A DNA stretch of 64,000 bases, taken from CALMZY01 sp052033915. Its GTDB lineage: Bacteria; Verrucomicrobiota; Kiritimatiellia; CAIQIC01; JAGNIJ01. This document shows, in pieces, positions 14,597 to 23,203 of the stretch (position 1 is the stretch's first letter; the number at the start of each line of letters is the position of its first letter). The notes beneath the pieces were generated by a model. It saw nothing but the letters and a program-made list of their open reading frames with translations. It searched no databases and had not been told where the DNA came from. The translations under genes were made by a program, and so were the position numbers. Location of the stretch: positions 107,861-171,860 of the forward strand of contig JBPOJF010000009.1 in assembly GCA_052033915.1 (NCBI GenBank), given 5' to 3'.

Positions 14597-17278
14597 ATGT
14601 TCAGGTATCTCAACAAGAAATGGCGCCGCGCCGCGGCCTTCCTGATGGCGGTTACGTTTTTGGGCGGTGCCATTCCGGCGCCGGCCCAGCGTCCTCTTCC
14701 GCCGCAGACTCAGCCCGTCGCGCTGAACATCCCCGTCGCGGGGCAGGATCTGCCTGTCGCCGCTCCGATCAGCGGCGCGGACAAGCTGGTCTCCCTGAAT
14801 TTCCGCGATGCGCCGCTTGACCAGGTCCTGCAGTTCTACAGCGAAATCACCGGCCGCACGCTGATCAAGTCGCCCGGCATCAACGCCACGATCACCCTGC
14901 GGGGTCAGACGCGGCTGACCCAGAGGGAAGCCCTGCAGGCCATCGAGAGCGTTCTCGCGATGAACAACGTCACGCTGGTGCCCATGGGCGAGAAGTTCCT
15001 GAAGGTCGTCCAGCCGACGGCCGCGCGGCAGGAGGCGATGGCGATCGGAGGGCATTTGCCGGAGAAGCCGTTTGCGGATACGGACCAGTTGATCAGCCAG
15101 ATTGTTCCCCTCAAGTACATCGAGATTGCCGAGGCGCAGACCCTGATCCAGGGATTCCTCCACGGCTACGGGAAAATCCAGCCGCTCGAGCGGTCCAACA
15201 GCCTGCTGATCACGGACACCTCCGGCAATCTCCGGCGGATTCTGGAAATCCTCGATTACGTGGACCAGCCGACCGAGATCAAGGTGGAGACCCGAATCTA
15301 CGAACTCAAGTATGCCGAGGCCGCCAAGATCGCCTCGCGCCTCAACGAACTGCTGGGTGATTCGCAGACCAAGGAGGAGAAGCCCCGCGTGGCCGCGGCG
15401 CCGGCCCCGATTCCCTCGCCGCCGGGCGTGATTCGCGCCCGCGCGCCGGGGATCGAAGCGGCCCAGCCGGAGGCGGCCATCGAAGCGGCGTTGGCCGAGC
15501 GCGGCATCGTGCAGGGCAAGGTGAAGATCATTGCCGATGACCGGACGAATATCCTGATCGTCATTTCCCGCCCGTCCAACTTCTACTTCTTCGACAAGAT
15601 CGTGGCCGTTCTCGACCGGCCGGTGGAGCCCGATGTCATCGTCCGCGTCGTGGCACTCGAGTACGCGAAGGCCGAGGAGATCGCGTCCATCCTCAACGAG
15701 TTCATCGGGGCCGCCAAGGCGGAGACGAAGAGCGGTGCGCCGGCCGCCGCGGCGGCCGGGACCGAGGCGGGTCGGGAAGGCGCGGAGGCGGGGGGCAGCC
15801 AGGCCCTGCAGGACTACATCGCGCGTCAGGCGGCCGCCACGGATCGTCTTCGCCATGCGGTCACGGAAGAAAAGGCCAAGATCGGCCAACTCTCCCCCAA
15901 CACCAAGATTCTTGCCGACAAGCGCACCAACGCGCTTCTGCTCATGGGCACCAAGGGTGACCTCGCCGCGCTGGAGGATGTCATCGACCGCCTGGATACG
16001 ATGCTCGCGCAGGTCCTGATTGAAGCCGTCATTCTGGAAATCGGGCTGAACAAGAATCAGGAGTACGGCATTGACTGGCTCCAGCGCTCGATGACGGTGA
16101 ACAGCGACAACCGCGTCGGACCCCACAGCGGCGTCGGCGTGCACGATCCCGTGTACGCGTTCGGCGGCGGGCAGAACCTGAACGGTACGACCTTCAGGTC
16201 GGGCGATTCCATCGCGCGGGATACGACCCTGCCGTCCGGCATCTCCTACTTCACGACGATCTTCGACCTCAACATTGACGCCGTGATCCGCATGGCGGCC
16301 AGTTCGTCCGACGCGAAGATCCTTTCGACGCCGGTAATCCTGACCACGGACAACACGGAGGCCAAGATCGTTGTCGGCGAGGAGCGCCCCGTGGTCACCT
16401 CGACCAGCACGTCAACCGCCGGCCAGCAGACGTCCGGGTACGAGTATCGCAACATCGGTATCGAGTTGACGGTGACCCCGCGCATCAATCCCCAGCGGTA
16501 TGTCGTGATGGAGATCACGCAGTCCGCGGACAACTTGAAGGATACGACCAAGATCGACGAGAACGACGTGCCCATCATCACCAAGCGCGAGATGAAGGCG
16601 CAGATCGCGGTCGCCAGCCGCTCGACGATCGTGCTCGGCGGCCTGGTCAGCAACGAGCGGCGGAAGAGCCGCGCCAAAGTTCCGATCCTGGGCGACATCC
16701 CGATTCTCGGGACCCTGTTCCGTTACGACAAGGACACGGACAACCGGACCGAACTGCTCGTCCTGCTCACGCCGTACGTCCTGACGACGCCGGAAGAAGC
16801 GCAGCGGGAGACGGAGCGGCTGCACAACGCCACGGCGGCCTCCAAGGTCAAGTGGTATCGGGGCTGGTCGGACAGCCCCCTGACGAAGCCGTCGCGGGCG
16901 CAGATGAACGCCAGGGAGCGCGCGGTATCCGATGCCGAGCGGCAGGCGCGCGTGGACGCGAAGACTCTGAAGCGCGAGGGAGTTCAGGACCGGACCAAGC
17001 CGCGCATCACCGTCGTTGTGCCTTCCGAGATCGAATACGAGGCCGAGGAATTCGTTGCCGGCGAACTGCACGAAATGCCGACGCCCGCGACCGAAGCGGT
17101 CGATGCCCCCACGGTATCGAAGCCGCTCTCCCGCGAGGACGACGAGGAGGAAACGCCGGTTGCCGTACCGCCTCCCGCGGACCTTGCGGAACCGGTTGAG
17201 GCGGAAGAACCGGCGGATGATCCGGCGGCGGGTTCTCCGGAAGAAGATGCCGGCGCGGATGATGCGCCGCAACAGTAG
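14597..17278 (+). CDS. gspD: Type II secretion secretin GspD
   Basis: An 893-residue outer-membrane secretin. It has a signal peptide (about 1-31, ending APAQ), N0/STN domain (about 63-140), N1 (about 162-225), N2 (about 229-330, with an Ala/Pro-rich insertion), N3 (about 345-460, again with an Ala/Gly insertion), and the secretin core (about 470-730: VLIEAVILEIGLNKNQEYGI, ERPVVTS, NIGIELTVTPRIN, LLVLLTPYVL). The last 150 residues are a charged, then Pro/Glu/Asp-rich tail, longer than the usual S-domain. It is last of the core gsp genes; gspC and prepilin peptidase are not in the window. Confidence 0.95.
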   Translation: MFRYLNKKWRRAAAFLMAVTFLGGAIPAPAQRPLPPQTQPVALNIPVAGQDLPVAAPISGADKLVSLNFRDAPLDQVLQFYSEITGRTLIKSPGINATITLRGQTRLTQREALQAIESVLAMNNVTLVPMGEKFLKVVQPTAARQEAMAIGGHLPEKPFADTDQLISQIVPLKYIEIAEAQTLIQGFLHGYGKIQPLERSNSLLITDTSGNLRRILEILDYVDQPTEIKVETRIYELKYAEAAKIASRLNELLGDSQTKEEKPRVAAAPAPIPSPPGVIRARAPGIEAAQPEAAIEAALAERGIVQGKVKIIADDRTNILIVISRPSNFYFFDKIVAVLDRPVEPDVIVRVVALEYAKAEEIASILNEFIGAAKAETKSGAPAAAAAGTEAGREGAEAGGSQALQDYIARQAAATDRLRHAVTEEKAKIGQLSPNTKILADKRTNALLLMGTKGDLAALEDVIDRLDTMLAQVLIEAVILEIGLNKNQEYGIDWLQRSMTVNSDNRVGPHSGVGVHDPVYAFGGGQNLNGTTFRSGDSIARDTTLPSGISYFTTIFDLNIDAVIRMAASSSDAKILSTPVILTTDNTEAKIVVGEERPVVTSTSTSTAGQQTSGYEYRNIGIELTVTPRINPQRYVVMEITQSADNLKDTTKIDENDVPIITKREMKAQIAVASRSTIVLGGLVSNERRKSRAKVPILGDIPILGTLFRYDKDTDNRTELLVLLTPYVLTTPEEAQRETERLHNATAASKVKWYRGWSDSPLTKPSRAQMNARERAVSDAERQARVDAKTLKREGVQDRTKPRITVVVPSEIEYEAEEFVAGELHEMPTPATEAVDAPTVSKPLSREDDEEETPVAVPPPADLAEPVEAEEPADDPAAGSPEEDAGADDAPQQ

Positions 17279-17342
17279 CCGGGATTGAAGTCTTGATCGG
17301 GCGTCGGCGCCGGGGTACACTTGTCCCTCAATGGAGGTCAAT

Positions 17343-17780
17343 GTGGCTGGGAACTCCGAGAAATCGAAAACTCGAACCCCCTTGCAGGACATTGTCTTCG
17401 ACTGTCCGCACTGCAATAAGAGTCTTTCCATTGATCCCCGGGGCGCGGGCCTCATGGTTGTCTGTCCCGACTGCGAGCAGCAGGTGCAGGTGCCGGGTAT
17501 GCCCTTGGCCGAGCGCAACCAGGCGGCCGCTCCGACTCCGCCTCCGGGCTCCGCCGATTGCGCCGAAGCCCTGGCGGCGGCCCAGGCGAAAATTGAGCAG
17601 CTTGCGGAAAGCCTGGAGGAAACCCGTGAGCGCCGCCGGTATCTCGAGAAGATGCGGGCGGACAACATGGCGAGCTACGAGTTGATCCGCAAGGACCTCG
17701 TGACCATTCAGAACGCGCTGGATCGCATCGTCGCCGTCATTCAGGACGCGACGACGGAAAAGACTTCAGAAAAGGGTTGA
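17343..17780 (+). CDS. Zinc-ribbon and coiled-coil protein at the end of the gsp operon
   Basis: A small protein of about 145 residues. It has a CPHC...CPDC zinc ribbon (about 22-46; FDCPHCNKSLSIDPRGAG then VVCPDCEQQVQVP), a Pro/Ala linker, and a coiled coil (about 75-135). Function is unknown. A similar ribbon opens the kinase at 60802 (CRKC...CPDC), so the ribbon is a shared module here. The GTG at 17343 has GGAGG at 17333-17337; the ATG at 17331 in the same frame has no ribosome site and is the alternative. It lies 64 bases after gspD and is probably cotranscribed. Confidence 0.65.
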   Translation: MAGNSEKSKTRTPLQDIVFDCPHCNKSLSIDPRGAGLMVVCPDCEQQVQVPGMPLAERNQAAAPTPPPGSADCAEALAAAQAKIEQLAESLEETRERRRYLEKMRADNMASYELIRKDLVTIQNALDRIVAVIQDATTEKTSEKG

Positions 17781-17800
17781 TGGCCGGGCCGCATCCGCCG

Positions 17801-18988
17801 TCATTTCCTCAGCCTTTTCACGAACCGCTCCATCCTCGCCATCGCTTCCTTGATGTTGTCCATCGAGGTCGCATACGCGCAACGGAGGAATCCCTCGCCG
17901 CAATCGCCGAACGCGTTGCCGGGAACGGCGGCGACTTTTTCCTCGTCGAGGAGCTTCAGGGCGAATTCCCTGGAGGTCAGGCCCATGCCCCCGATGTTCG
18001 GGAACGCGTAGAACGCGCCGCGCGGCTTGCTGCAAGGGAGGCCCATTTCCCGGAAGGACTGGTCCAGGAAGTTGCGGCGCTTGCGGTATTCCTCCCGCAT
18101 CTGCGCCACGTCGAAGTCCGCGCGGGTCAGCGCCTCGATCGCCGCCTTCTGGCTCATCGTCGGCGCGCAGAGCATCGTATACTGGTGGACCTTCATCATC
18201 GCTTCCGTCAGTTCCGCCGGCGCGCATGCGTAGCCGAGGCGGAAGCCGGTCATCGCCCACGCCTTCGAGAAGCCGTGCAGGAAAATCGTCCGCTCCTTCA
18301 TGCCGGGGATGGACGCAATGCTGACATGCTTGCCGTCGTAGGTGAGTTCCGCGTAGATCTCGTCCGTGATCACCAGGAGATCGTGTTTTTTTGCGAACTC
18401 GGCGATCTCCTCCACATCCTTGCGGGGCAGGATCGCCCCGGTCGGGTTGTTCGGGAAGTTCAGGAGCAGGAGCTTGGTCTTCGGCGTGACCTTCTTCTCG
18501 AGCATTTCGCGCGTGAGGCGGAAATCGTCCTCCGCGCGCGTCTCGACGACCACCGGCGCGCCGTGCGCGAAGAGAATGTCCGCGCGGTACGAGACGTAGC
18601 ACGGCTCGTGGTACAACACCTCGTCGCCGGGGTTGATCAGCGCGCGCAAGGCGAGATCCAGCGCCTCGCTGACGCCGACGGTGACGAGGATTTCCGTCTC
18701 CGGATCGTAGGACGCCTTGAAAAACCGGTTCACGTACCCCGCGATGGCCTTCCGGAGTTCCAGCAGGCCGAGGTTGGACGTGTAGTGAGTCGCCCCGCGC
18801 TCCAGAGAAAAAACGGCCGACTCGCGCACGCGCCACGGCGTGTCGAAATCGGGCTCGCCGATGCCGAGGCTGATGATGTCCTTCATCGTGCTGACGATGT
18901 CGAAGAAATCGCGGATGCCCGAGCGGGGGATGTCCCGGACATGGTCCGCGACCCGCTCACGGGGAGACTTTGAGCCGCTCGTCTTCAT
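17801..18988 (-). CDS. PLP-dependent aminotransferase, class I/II (AspC/PatA type)
   Basis: A 395-residue fold-type I aminotransferase. It has the substrate-arm region SLGIGEPDFDTPW (about 40-52), NFPNNPTGAILP (about 172), ITDEIYAELTYDG (about 205), the PLP lysine in HGFSKAWAMTGFRLGY (about 238-253), and the carboxylate-binding Arg near FLRCAYATS. It resembles aromatic or aspartate aminotransferases and could feed the arylpyruvate branch at 37-42 kb, which is inference. Its start overlaps the upstream Lrp gene by about 30 bases, so the two form an operon. Confidence 0.9.
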   Translation of the reverse strand: MKTSGSKSPRERVADHVRDIPRSGIRDFFDIVSTMKDIISLGIGEPDFDTPWRVRESAVFSLERGATHYTSNLGLLELRKAIAGYVNRFFKASYDPETEILVTVGVSEALDLALRALINPGDEVLYHEPCYVSYRADILFAHGAPVVVETRAEDDFRLTREMLEKKVTPKTKLLLLNFPNNPTGAILPRKDVEEIAEFAKKHDLLVITDEIYAELTYDGKHVSIASIPGMKERTIFLHGFSKAWAMTGFRLGYACAPAELTEAMMKVHQYTMLCAPTMSQKAAIEALTRADFDVAQMREEYRKRRNFLDQSFREMGLPCSKPRGAFYAFPNIGGMGLTSREFALKLLDEEKVAAVPGNAFGDCGEGFLRCAYATSMDNIKEAMARMERFVKRLRK

Positions 18989-19436
18989 GTTCGGTCTCCA
19001 TCAATACGCCGTGGTGCTTGTAAGTCTTGAGCATGAAATGCGTGGACGTGGAAATCACGCCCTCGATCGTGGCGAGCTTCTCGCTCACAAACGAGGCCAC
19101 CTCCCTCAGGTCCTTCCCCGCGACGAACAGCAGGAGATCGTACGCGCCGGACATCAGGTAGACCGACTGCACTTCGGAAAAGCGGGCGATGCGGGACGAA
19201 ATGCGGTTGAATCCGCCTTCGCGCTCCGGCGTGATCTTGACCTCGATCACCGCCGTCACGCCGTTGAGATTGAGTTCGTCCTCGTTCAGAATCGCCTGGT
19301 AGCCGCGGATGACGCCTTTCTTCTCATACTCGGCGATTCGGGCCTTTACCTCGCCGACCTTGAGATTCAGCATCTTCGCGATGTTCTCCGGCGACTCCAG
19401 CGCGTTCTGTTTCAAAATTTTAAGAAGTTCGTCCAT
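18957..19436 (-). CDS. Lrp/AsnC family transcriptional regulator
   Basis: A 159-residue regulator with an N-terminal winged helix (LLKILKQNALESPENIAKML, then VGEVKARIAEYEKKGVIRGY, residues about 1-55) and a C-terminal RAM/AsnC ligand domain (AVIEVKITPE through FVAGKDLREVASFV). Such proteins sense amino acids as octamers. The ATG at 19436 has GGAGG seven bases upstream; an in-frame TTG at 19454 is less likely. It is coupled to the aminotransferase gene that overlaps its end and may control it. Confidence 0.88.
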   Translation of the reverse strand: MDELLKILKQNALESPENIAKMLNLKVGEVKARIAEYEKKGVIRGYQAILNEDELNLNGVTAVIEVKITPEREGGFNRISSRIARFSEVQSVYLMSGAYDLLLFVAGKDLREVASFVSEKLATIEGVISTSTHFMLKTYKHHGVLMETEHEDERLKVSP

Positions 19437-19540
19437 ATCCACCTCCGTCGACAATGGCAGTAGCTATAGCGGCGGGAACAGGGTGAGTCGAGAGAATAAC
19501 AGATTGCCGTCGTCCTCGTCGAGACCGAGGACGAGGACGA

Positions 19541-20698
19541 TCAAGATGCACGGTACGCCTGTCCCTTCCACGCCAATCCGCGTCCGGTGAAATGCCGGAA
19601 CGCGGCGTAGGAGGCGGCGGAGCCGTACAGAACGGCGGCCAGCGGCAGCAGCCACGCGCAGGACGAGGATGTCTTCACCACCGTGAAAACCGGTTGGACG
19701 GACCAGCGACTGAAGACGGCGAGGGCCGCGCCGGCAACGGCCAGCGGCAGATTGAGGAAGACGATACCGGCCGCCGCCGCCAGCCAGGGGCCCAACGCGC
19801 CCAGGATGACGGCGAGCCAGGCCAGCAGGAGCAGCGGGATCGAGTAGCGCAGCAGCGGGAGGCTGAGCCGGCTCAGGCCATGCCACAATTCCCGGAAGTG
19901 TTCGTACATGCGGGTGTGGCCGAGGTCCCGGGTGTAGGTCAGCCATGTCCGCCGTCCTTGCCTTTTCAGGATTCGCGCCAGGGCCATGTCCTCGAGAATC
20001 TGATCGCGCACCGCCGCGTGTGTTCCGGCGGCTTCGTAGATGCTTCGCTTCATCAGGATGAACGCGCCGCACAGCCGGGCCGCGCGCCTCTCCGGATGGC
20101 TGGCATCGTCCAGCGGTTCCACGAGGACGGAAAGAGTCGCGAACAAGGGCATGATCATCTTCTCCCAGAACGAGCGGCAGTGGATCGTCGGAAACAGGCT
20201 CAACGCGTCCACGTTCAGGTCCAGGGCCTTGGCGGCCGCCTTCCTCAGGGTCAGCGGATGATGAACCACGTCGGCGTCGATGAACAACAGCCGGTCGCCC
20301 TTCGCCTCGCGCGCTCCCTGCACGAGAGCCCAGCTTTTGCCGACCCATGTCTCGCCGGCCGGCGGCGGTGCGCCGTTGATGATCCGGGCAAACCGACAGT
20401 CCTTGAGCGCCGCTTCCGCGATGGCCAGCGTGGCGTCGGTGGACCGGTCATTGATGAAGATGATTTCGTAGCCGGGGTAGTCCTGCGCCGCCAGCGCGGA
20501 CAAACATTCGCCGACAATCGCCTCTTCGTTGCGCGCCGGGACGAGGATCGAGATGAACGGCCAGCCGCCGCGCGGCTCCGGCAATTCGGTGGTGGAATCC
20601 AGGGAAGGGATATGGCGCGCGAAGAAGCGAAGGCGAAAGAAAACGATCAGCCACAGCGCGCAGGATATGCTCCAGGTCGTCCACAGGATCGTCATCAT
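19541..20698 (-). CDS. Membrane glycosyltransferase family 2 (HpnB-like)
   Basis: A 385-residue GT2 protein: an N-terminal helix (about 5-22), a GT-A domain (SILVPARNEEAIVGECL, FINDRSTDATLAIAE, the DxD-like LLFIDADVVHHP, and the acceptor/base region QILEDMALARILKRQGRRTW), then several C-terminal membrane helices. This resembles hopanoid-associated HpnB and related lipid-linked transferases. The ATG at 20698 was chosen because codons further upstream run through a CCACGGATGG repeat; GGGAAC precedes this ATG. It is divergent from the methyltransferase gene at 20843. Confidence 0.85.
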   Translation of the reverse strand: MMTILWTTWSISCALWLIVFFRLRFFARHIPSLDSTTELPEPRGGWPFISILVPARNEEAIVGECLSALAAQDYPGYEIIFINDRSTDATLAIAEAALKDCRFARIINGAPPPAGETWVGKSWALVQGAREAKGDRLLFIDADVVHHPLTLRKAAAKALDLNVDALSLFPTIHCRSFWEKMIMPLFATLSVLVEPLDDASHPERRAARLCGAFILMKRSIYEAAGTHAAVRDQILEDMALARILKRQGRRTWLTYTRDLGHTRMYEHFRELWHGLSRLSLPLLRYSIPLLLLAWLAVILGALGPWLAAAAGIVFLNLPLAVAGAALAVFSRWSVQPVFTVVKTSSSCAWLLPLAAVLYGSAASYAAFRHFTGRGLAWKGQAYRAS

Positions 20699-20749
20699 CA
20701 GTTCCCATAGTAAGCGGAAAGGCGAAGACAGGGCAAGGCATGTGCTGAA

Positions 20750-20786
20750 CCACGGATGGACACGGAAAATCCGTGTCCATCCGTGG
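20750..20786. repeat. CCACGGATGG perfect inverted repeat (C3)
   Basis: CCACGGATGGACACGGA (20750-20766) and its exact reverse complement (20770-20786) are separated by AAA, a perfect 17-base-pair hairpin between two divergent genes. Confidence 0.9.
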
Positions 20787-20842
20787 TACATCAGCCAAAG
20801 TCAGCATTGAGTTGAAGCGCGGGAAGGTCTACGTTGTGCCGC

Positions 20843-21598
20843 ATGTCTCTGAAGAACTTCAGAATCGTCCTGGTCAGTCCTCTCTACGGCGGCAACGTGG
20901 GTTCGGTCTGCCGCGCGATGAAGAACATGGGCTTGTCGCGCCTGGTGATCGCCGCGCCCTCGGGCGCGCTGGACATGGAAGAAGCCAGGAAGATGGCGAT
21001 GCACGCGGACGATGTGTTCATGAAGCGGAAGGAATTCCCGACGCTCCGGGAGGCCGTGGCGGACTGCGGGCTCGTGATCGGGACGACCGCGCGCATCGGG
21101 CTGTACCGCGAGCACGCGCAGACGCCGCGCGAGTTCGCGCCGCGCCTGCTGGCCGTCTCGGAAAAGGCGAAAGTCGCGCTCGTGTTCGGCCCCGAGGACA
21201 ACGGCCTGTCGAACGACGACCTGATGCTCTGCACGCACATGATGCGGATCCCGTCGTCGGAGAAATACTCGTCCTTGAATCTCTCGCAGGCGGTCATGGT
21301 CTGCTGTTATGAACTGTACGTGATGTCCGGTCTCTGGGAGCCGGTGGTTGAAAAGTCGCCGGAGGCGCCCTCGGTGATGCGCGAGCGGATGTACGATCTG
21401 TGGCGGGCCGCGCTGCTGAGCATCGGCTTCATGAAGGAAGACAAGGCCGACCACATGATGTTCGGCCTCAAGCGCGCGCTCGGGCGCGGCACGCTGACCG
21501 TGAACGATATCCGCATTCTGACCGGCATGGCGCGGCAGACGCGCTGGGCCGGCGATGAGTTGAAGAAGACGAAGGCAAAAGGTGGTCACAAAACGTGA
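20843..21598 (+). CDS. SpoU-family RNA 2'-O-methyltransferase (TrmJ-like)
   Basis: A 251-residue SPOUT methyltransferase. Motif 1 LVSPLYGGNVGSVCRAMKNMG (first 20 residues shown by LVSPLYGGNVGSVCRAMKN, about 9-27), motif 2 VALVFGPEDNGLSNDDL (about 115-131) and motif 3 SSLNLSQAVMVCCYELY (about 147-163) are all present. TrmJ methylates position 32 of tRNAs with SAM; a related rRNA target is possible. The ATG at 20843 gives the standard N-terminus; an in-frame TTG at 20834 is preceded by GGGAAGG and cannot be excluded. The last residues GGHKT are followed closely by the ORF6N gene. Confidence 0.85.
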   Translation: MSLKNFRIVLVSPLYGGNVGSVCRAMKNMGLSRLVIAAPSGALDMEEARKMAMHADDVFMKRKEFPTLREAVADCGLVIGTTARIGLYREHAQTPREFAPRLLAVSEKAKVALVFGPEDNGLSNDDLMLCTHMMRIPSSEKYSSLNLSQAVMVCCYELYVMSGLWEPVVEKSPEAPSVMRERMYDLWRAALLSIGFMKEDKADHMMFGLKRALGRGTLTVNDIRILTGMARQTRWAGDELKKTKAKGGHKT

Positions 21599-21624
21599 CC
21601 CCCTCAGGAAAGCGAGTGTGAGCC

Positions 21625-22149
21625 ATGGCTGAAAAGGAGGCGCTGGTTCCGGCGGAGCGGATTCATCGAATGATCCTGCTGGTTCGCGGGCAGAAGGTGA
21701 TGCTGGATGCCGACCTGGCCGAGTTGTACGGCGTTCCGACCAAGGCGCTCAACCAGGCGGTCAAGCGCAACGCGGACCGGTTTCCGGAAGATTTTATGTT
21801 CCGGCTGAATGCCGAGGAAAAGAAAGAGGTGGTCGCAAAATGCGACCACCTTCGGGCGCTCCGGTTCTCGTCGTCGCCGCCGTACGCCTTTACCGAGCAC
21901 GGCGCGCTGATGCTCGCGAGCGTGCTGAATTCCAGGCGCGCGGTCGAGGCGAGCGTGTTCGTGGTGCGCGCGTTCGTGCGGTTGCGGGAAATGCTTTCCA
22001 GCCACCGTGAACTCGCGAAGAAGGTGGCCGAACTCGAGCGCAAGTCGAAGGGGCACGACGAGAAGATTCGTTCGCTGGTCGGCGCCATCCGTCAACTGAT
22101 GATGCCGGACGAGAAGAAGGCGAAAAAGATCGGATTCGGAGCAGGTTGA
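21625..22149 (+). CDS. ORF6N domain protein
   Basis: A 174-residue protein. The ORF6N domain spans about 10-95 (RIHRMILLVRGQKVMLDADL, ELYGVPTKALNQAVKRN, FPEDFMFRLNAEE, YAFTEHGALMLASVL), followed by a coiled coil (about 125-155). ORF6N is a DNA-binding domain of phage and mobile-element origin, also scattered in bacterial chromosomes; its role here is unknown. No other phage gene lies beside it. It ends at a CACGAAA repeat that separates it from the convergent mevalonate operon. Confidence 0.85.
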   Translation: MAEKEALVPAERIHRMILLVRGQKVMLDADLAELYGVPTKALNQAVKRNADRFPEDFMFRLNAEEKKEVVAKCDHLRALRFSSSPPYAFTEHGALMLASVLNSRRAVEASVFVVRAFVRLREMLSSHRELAKKVAELERKSKGHDEKIRSLVGAIRQLMMPDEKKAKKIGFGAG

Positions 22150-22150
22150 A

Positions 22151-22207
22151 AGCACGAAACACACGAAATGGACTTAGACCAAATTCTTCCTTTCGTGTGC
22201 TTTGTGG
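22151..22207. repeat. CACGAAA repeat hairpin between convergent genes (C4)
   Basis: AGCACGAAACACACGAAATGG (given as AGCACGAAACACACGAAATG plus G, 22151-22171) is partly mirrored by CCTTTCGTGTGCTTTGTGG (22189-22207). It lies exactly between the ORF6N stop and the mvaD stop, a likely shared terminator. Confidence 0.8.
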
Positions 22208-23203
22208 TTAATCAAACGGCGCGACGATCTGGATTTTCGGGAACGCCTTTTTCACCGCGGCGGTGTCCTGCTTCAGGAAGAGCACTTTCAGGTTCGGCCC
22301 GGCGTCCATTGTGAAGTAAACGTGCCGTCCCGTCTGCCGCAGCCGCCGGATTTTCTTCATTGCAAGGAGCGATTCCGGGAGCCAGTAGATGACCGGCGGC
22401 TTGGAATCGAACATGGTGGCGTGCATGGCGAGCGCGTTGGATTCGGCGGTCTGTCCAAGCTTTGGAAAATCGCGGCGGCGGATGGCCGTCTTCAGGAGCC
22501 GCATGTCCTTTGCGACCTTGGCCGGCCAGGAGCGGTAGAGGGCGGATGTCCGGATCGTTCGTTTCATGGCTTCGCGTGAACCGATGCTTTTCGCCTTGTC
22601 CGAAATCACCACGAGTCCCATCCGAAGGCCGGGCCATTTCGATTTCAGCGGCGCCGCGCAACTGTCCATTCCGTCGGCGCGTTTGCCGGCGCGCCACTCG
22701 ACGAACCCGTTGTGGACCGAGCGGCACGCGCTGCCGCTGCCGAGCCGGGAGAGAATGGAGAGATTCCGGCGGCTCAGCTTCCAGCCGAAGAGGTCGTTCA
22801 GGGCCATCGTCATGGCGGCGAATCCTGACGCGGATGAGGCGAAGCCTGCGGCGGTCGGGATCGTGTTCACGGCGGCGACGTTGAAGAAAGTGTTTCGATC
22901 CGGCCGGAACAGATCGAGGAACGCGGAAACGCGGCGCGCGAACGACGAGTCCGGAGACAGCCGCTTGCCGTTCAGCGTCACGCGGTCGGCCTTGTCGCGC
23001 AGACGGAGGGTCACCCTGGACCCCAGTTGGCCGAGCGAGAGGGACAGGCTGGGCGTGACGGGCAGGTTGAGTTCGTCGTTCCGCTTGCCCCAGTACTTGC
23101 ACAACGCGATGTTGGACGGGGCGAACGCGGAGCCTTCCGTGCGGGGTTTGGAGCGTTTTCCCTTGAGGACACGGCGGACCACGTCTTTTTTCGTGAGATT
23201 CAT
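22208..23203 (-). CDS. mvaD: Diphosphomevalonate decarboxylase
   Basis: A 331-residue GHMP-superfamily decarboxylase that turns diphosphomevalonate into isopentenyl diphosphate with ATP. It shows APSNIALCKYWGKR (about 28-41), the P-loop ASSASGFAAM (about 120), SGSACRSVHNGFVEW (about 155-170), and the catalytic Asp in FTMDAGPNLK near the C-terminus. All key residues of the family are present. The start ATG (23203) overlaps the stop of the upstream GHMP kinase by four bases. It is last of the six-gene mevalonate operon. Confidence 0.93.
   Translation of the reverse strand: MNLTKKDVVRRVLKGKRSKPRTEGSAFAPSNIALCKYWGKRNDELNLPVTPSLSLSLGQLGSRVTLRLRDKADRVTLNGKRLSPDSSFARRVSAFLDLFRPDRNTFFNVAAVNTIPTAAGFASSASGFAAMTMALNDLFGWKLSRRNLSILSRLGSGSACRSVHNGFVEWRAGKRADGMDSCAAPLKSKWPGLRMGLVVISDKAKSIGSREAMKRTIRTSALYRSWPAKVAKDMRLLKTAIRRRDFPKLGQTAESNALAMHATMFDSKPPVIYWLPESLLAMKKIRRLRQTGRHVYFTMDAGPNLKVLFLKQDTAAVKKAFPKIQIVAPFD

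Noticed and set aside
21625..22149. ORF6N gene as part of a prophage
   Set aside because: No integrase, structural or lysis genes flank it and the neighbours are housekeeping genes.
22440..22475. TCCAAGCTTTGGA palindrome within mvaD as another copy of the TTTTCCAA element
   Set aside because: It encodes FPKLGQ in a normal position of the decarboxylase, only one arm matches well, and chance cannot be excluded.
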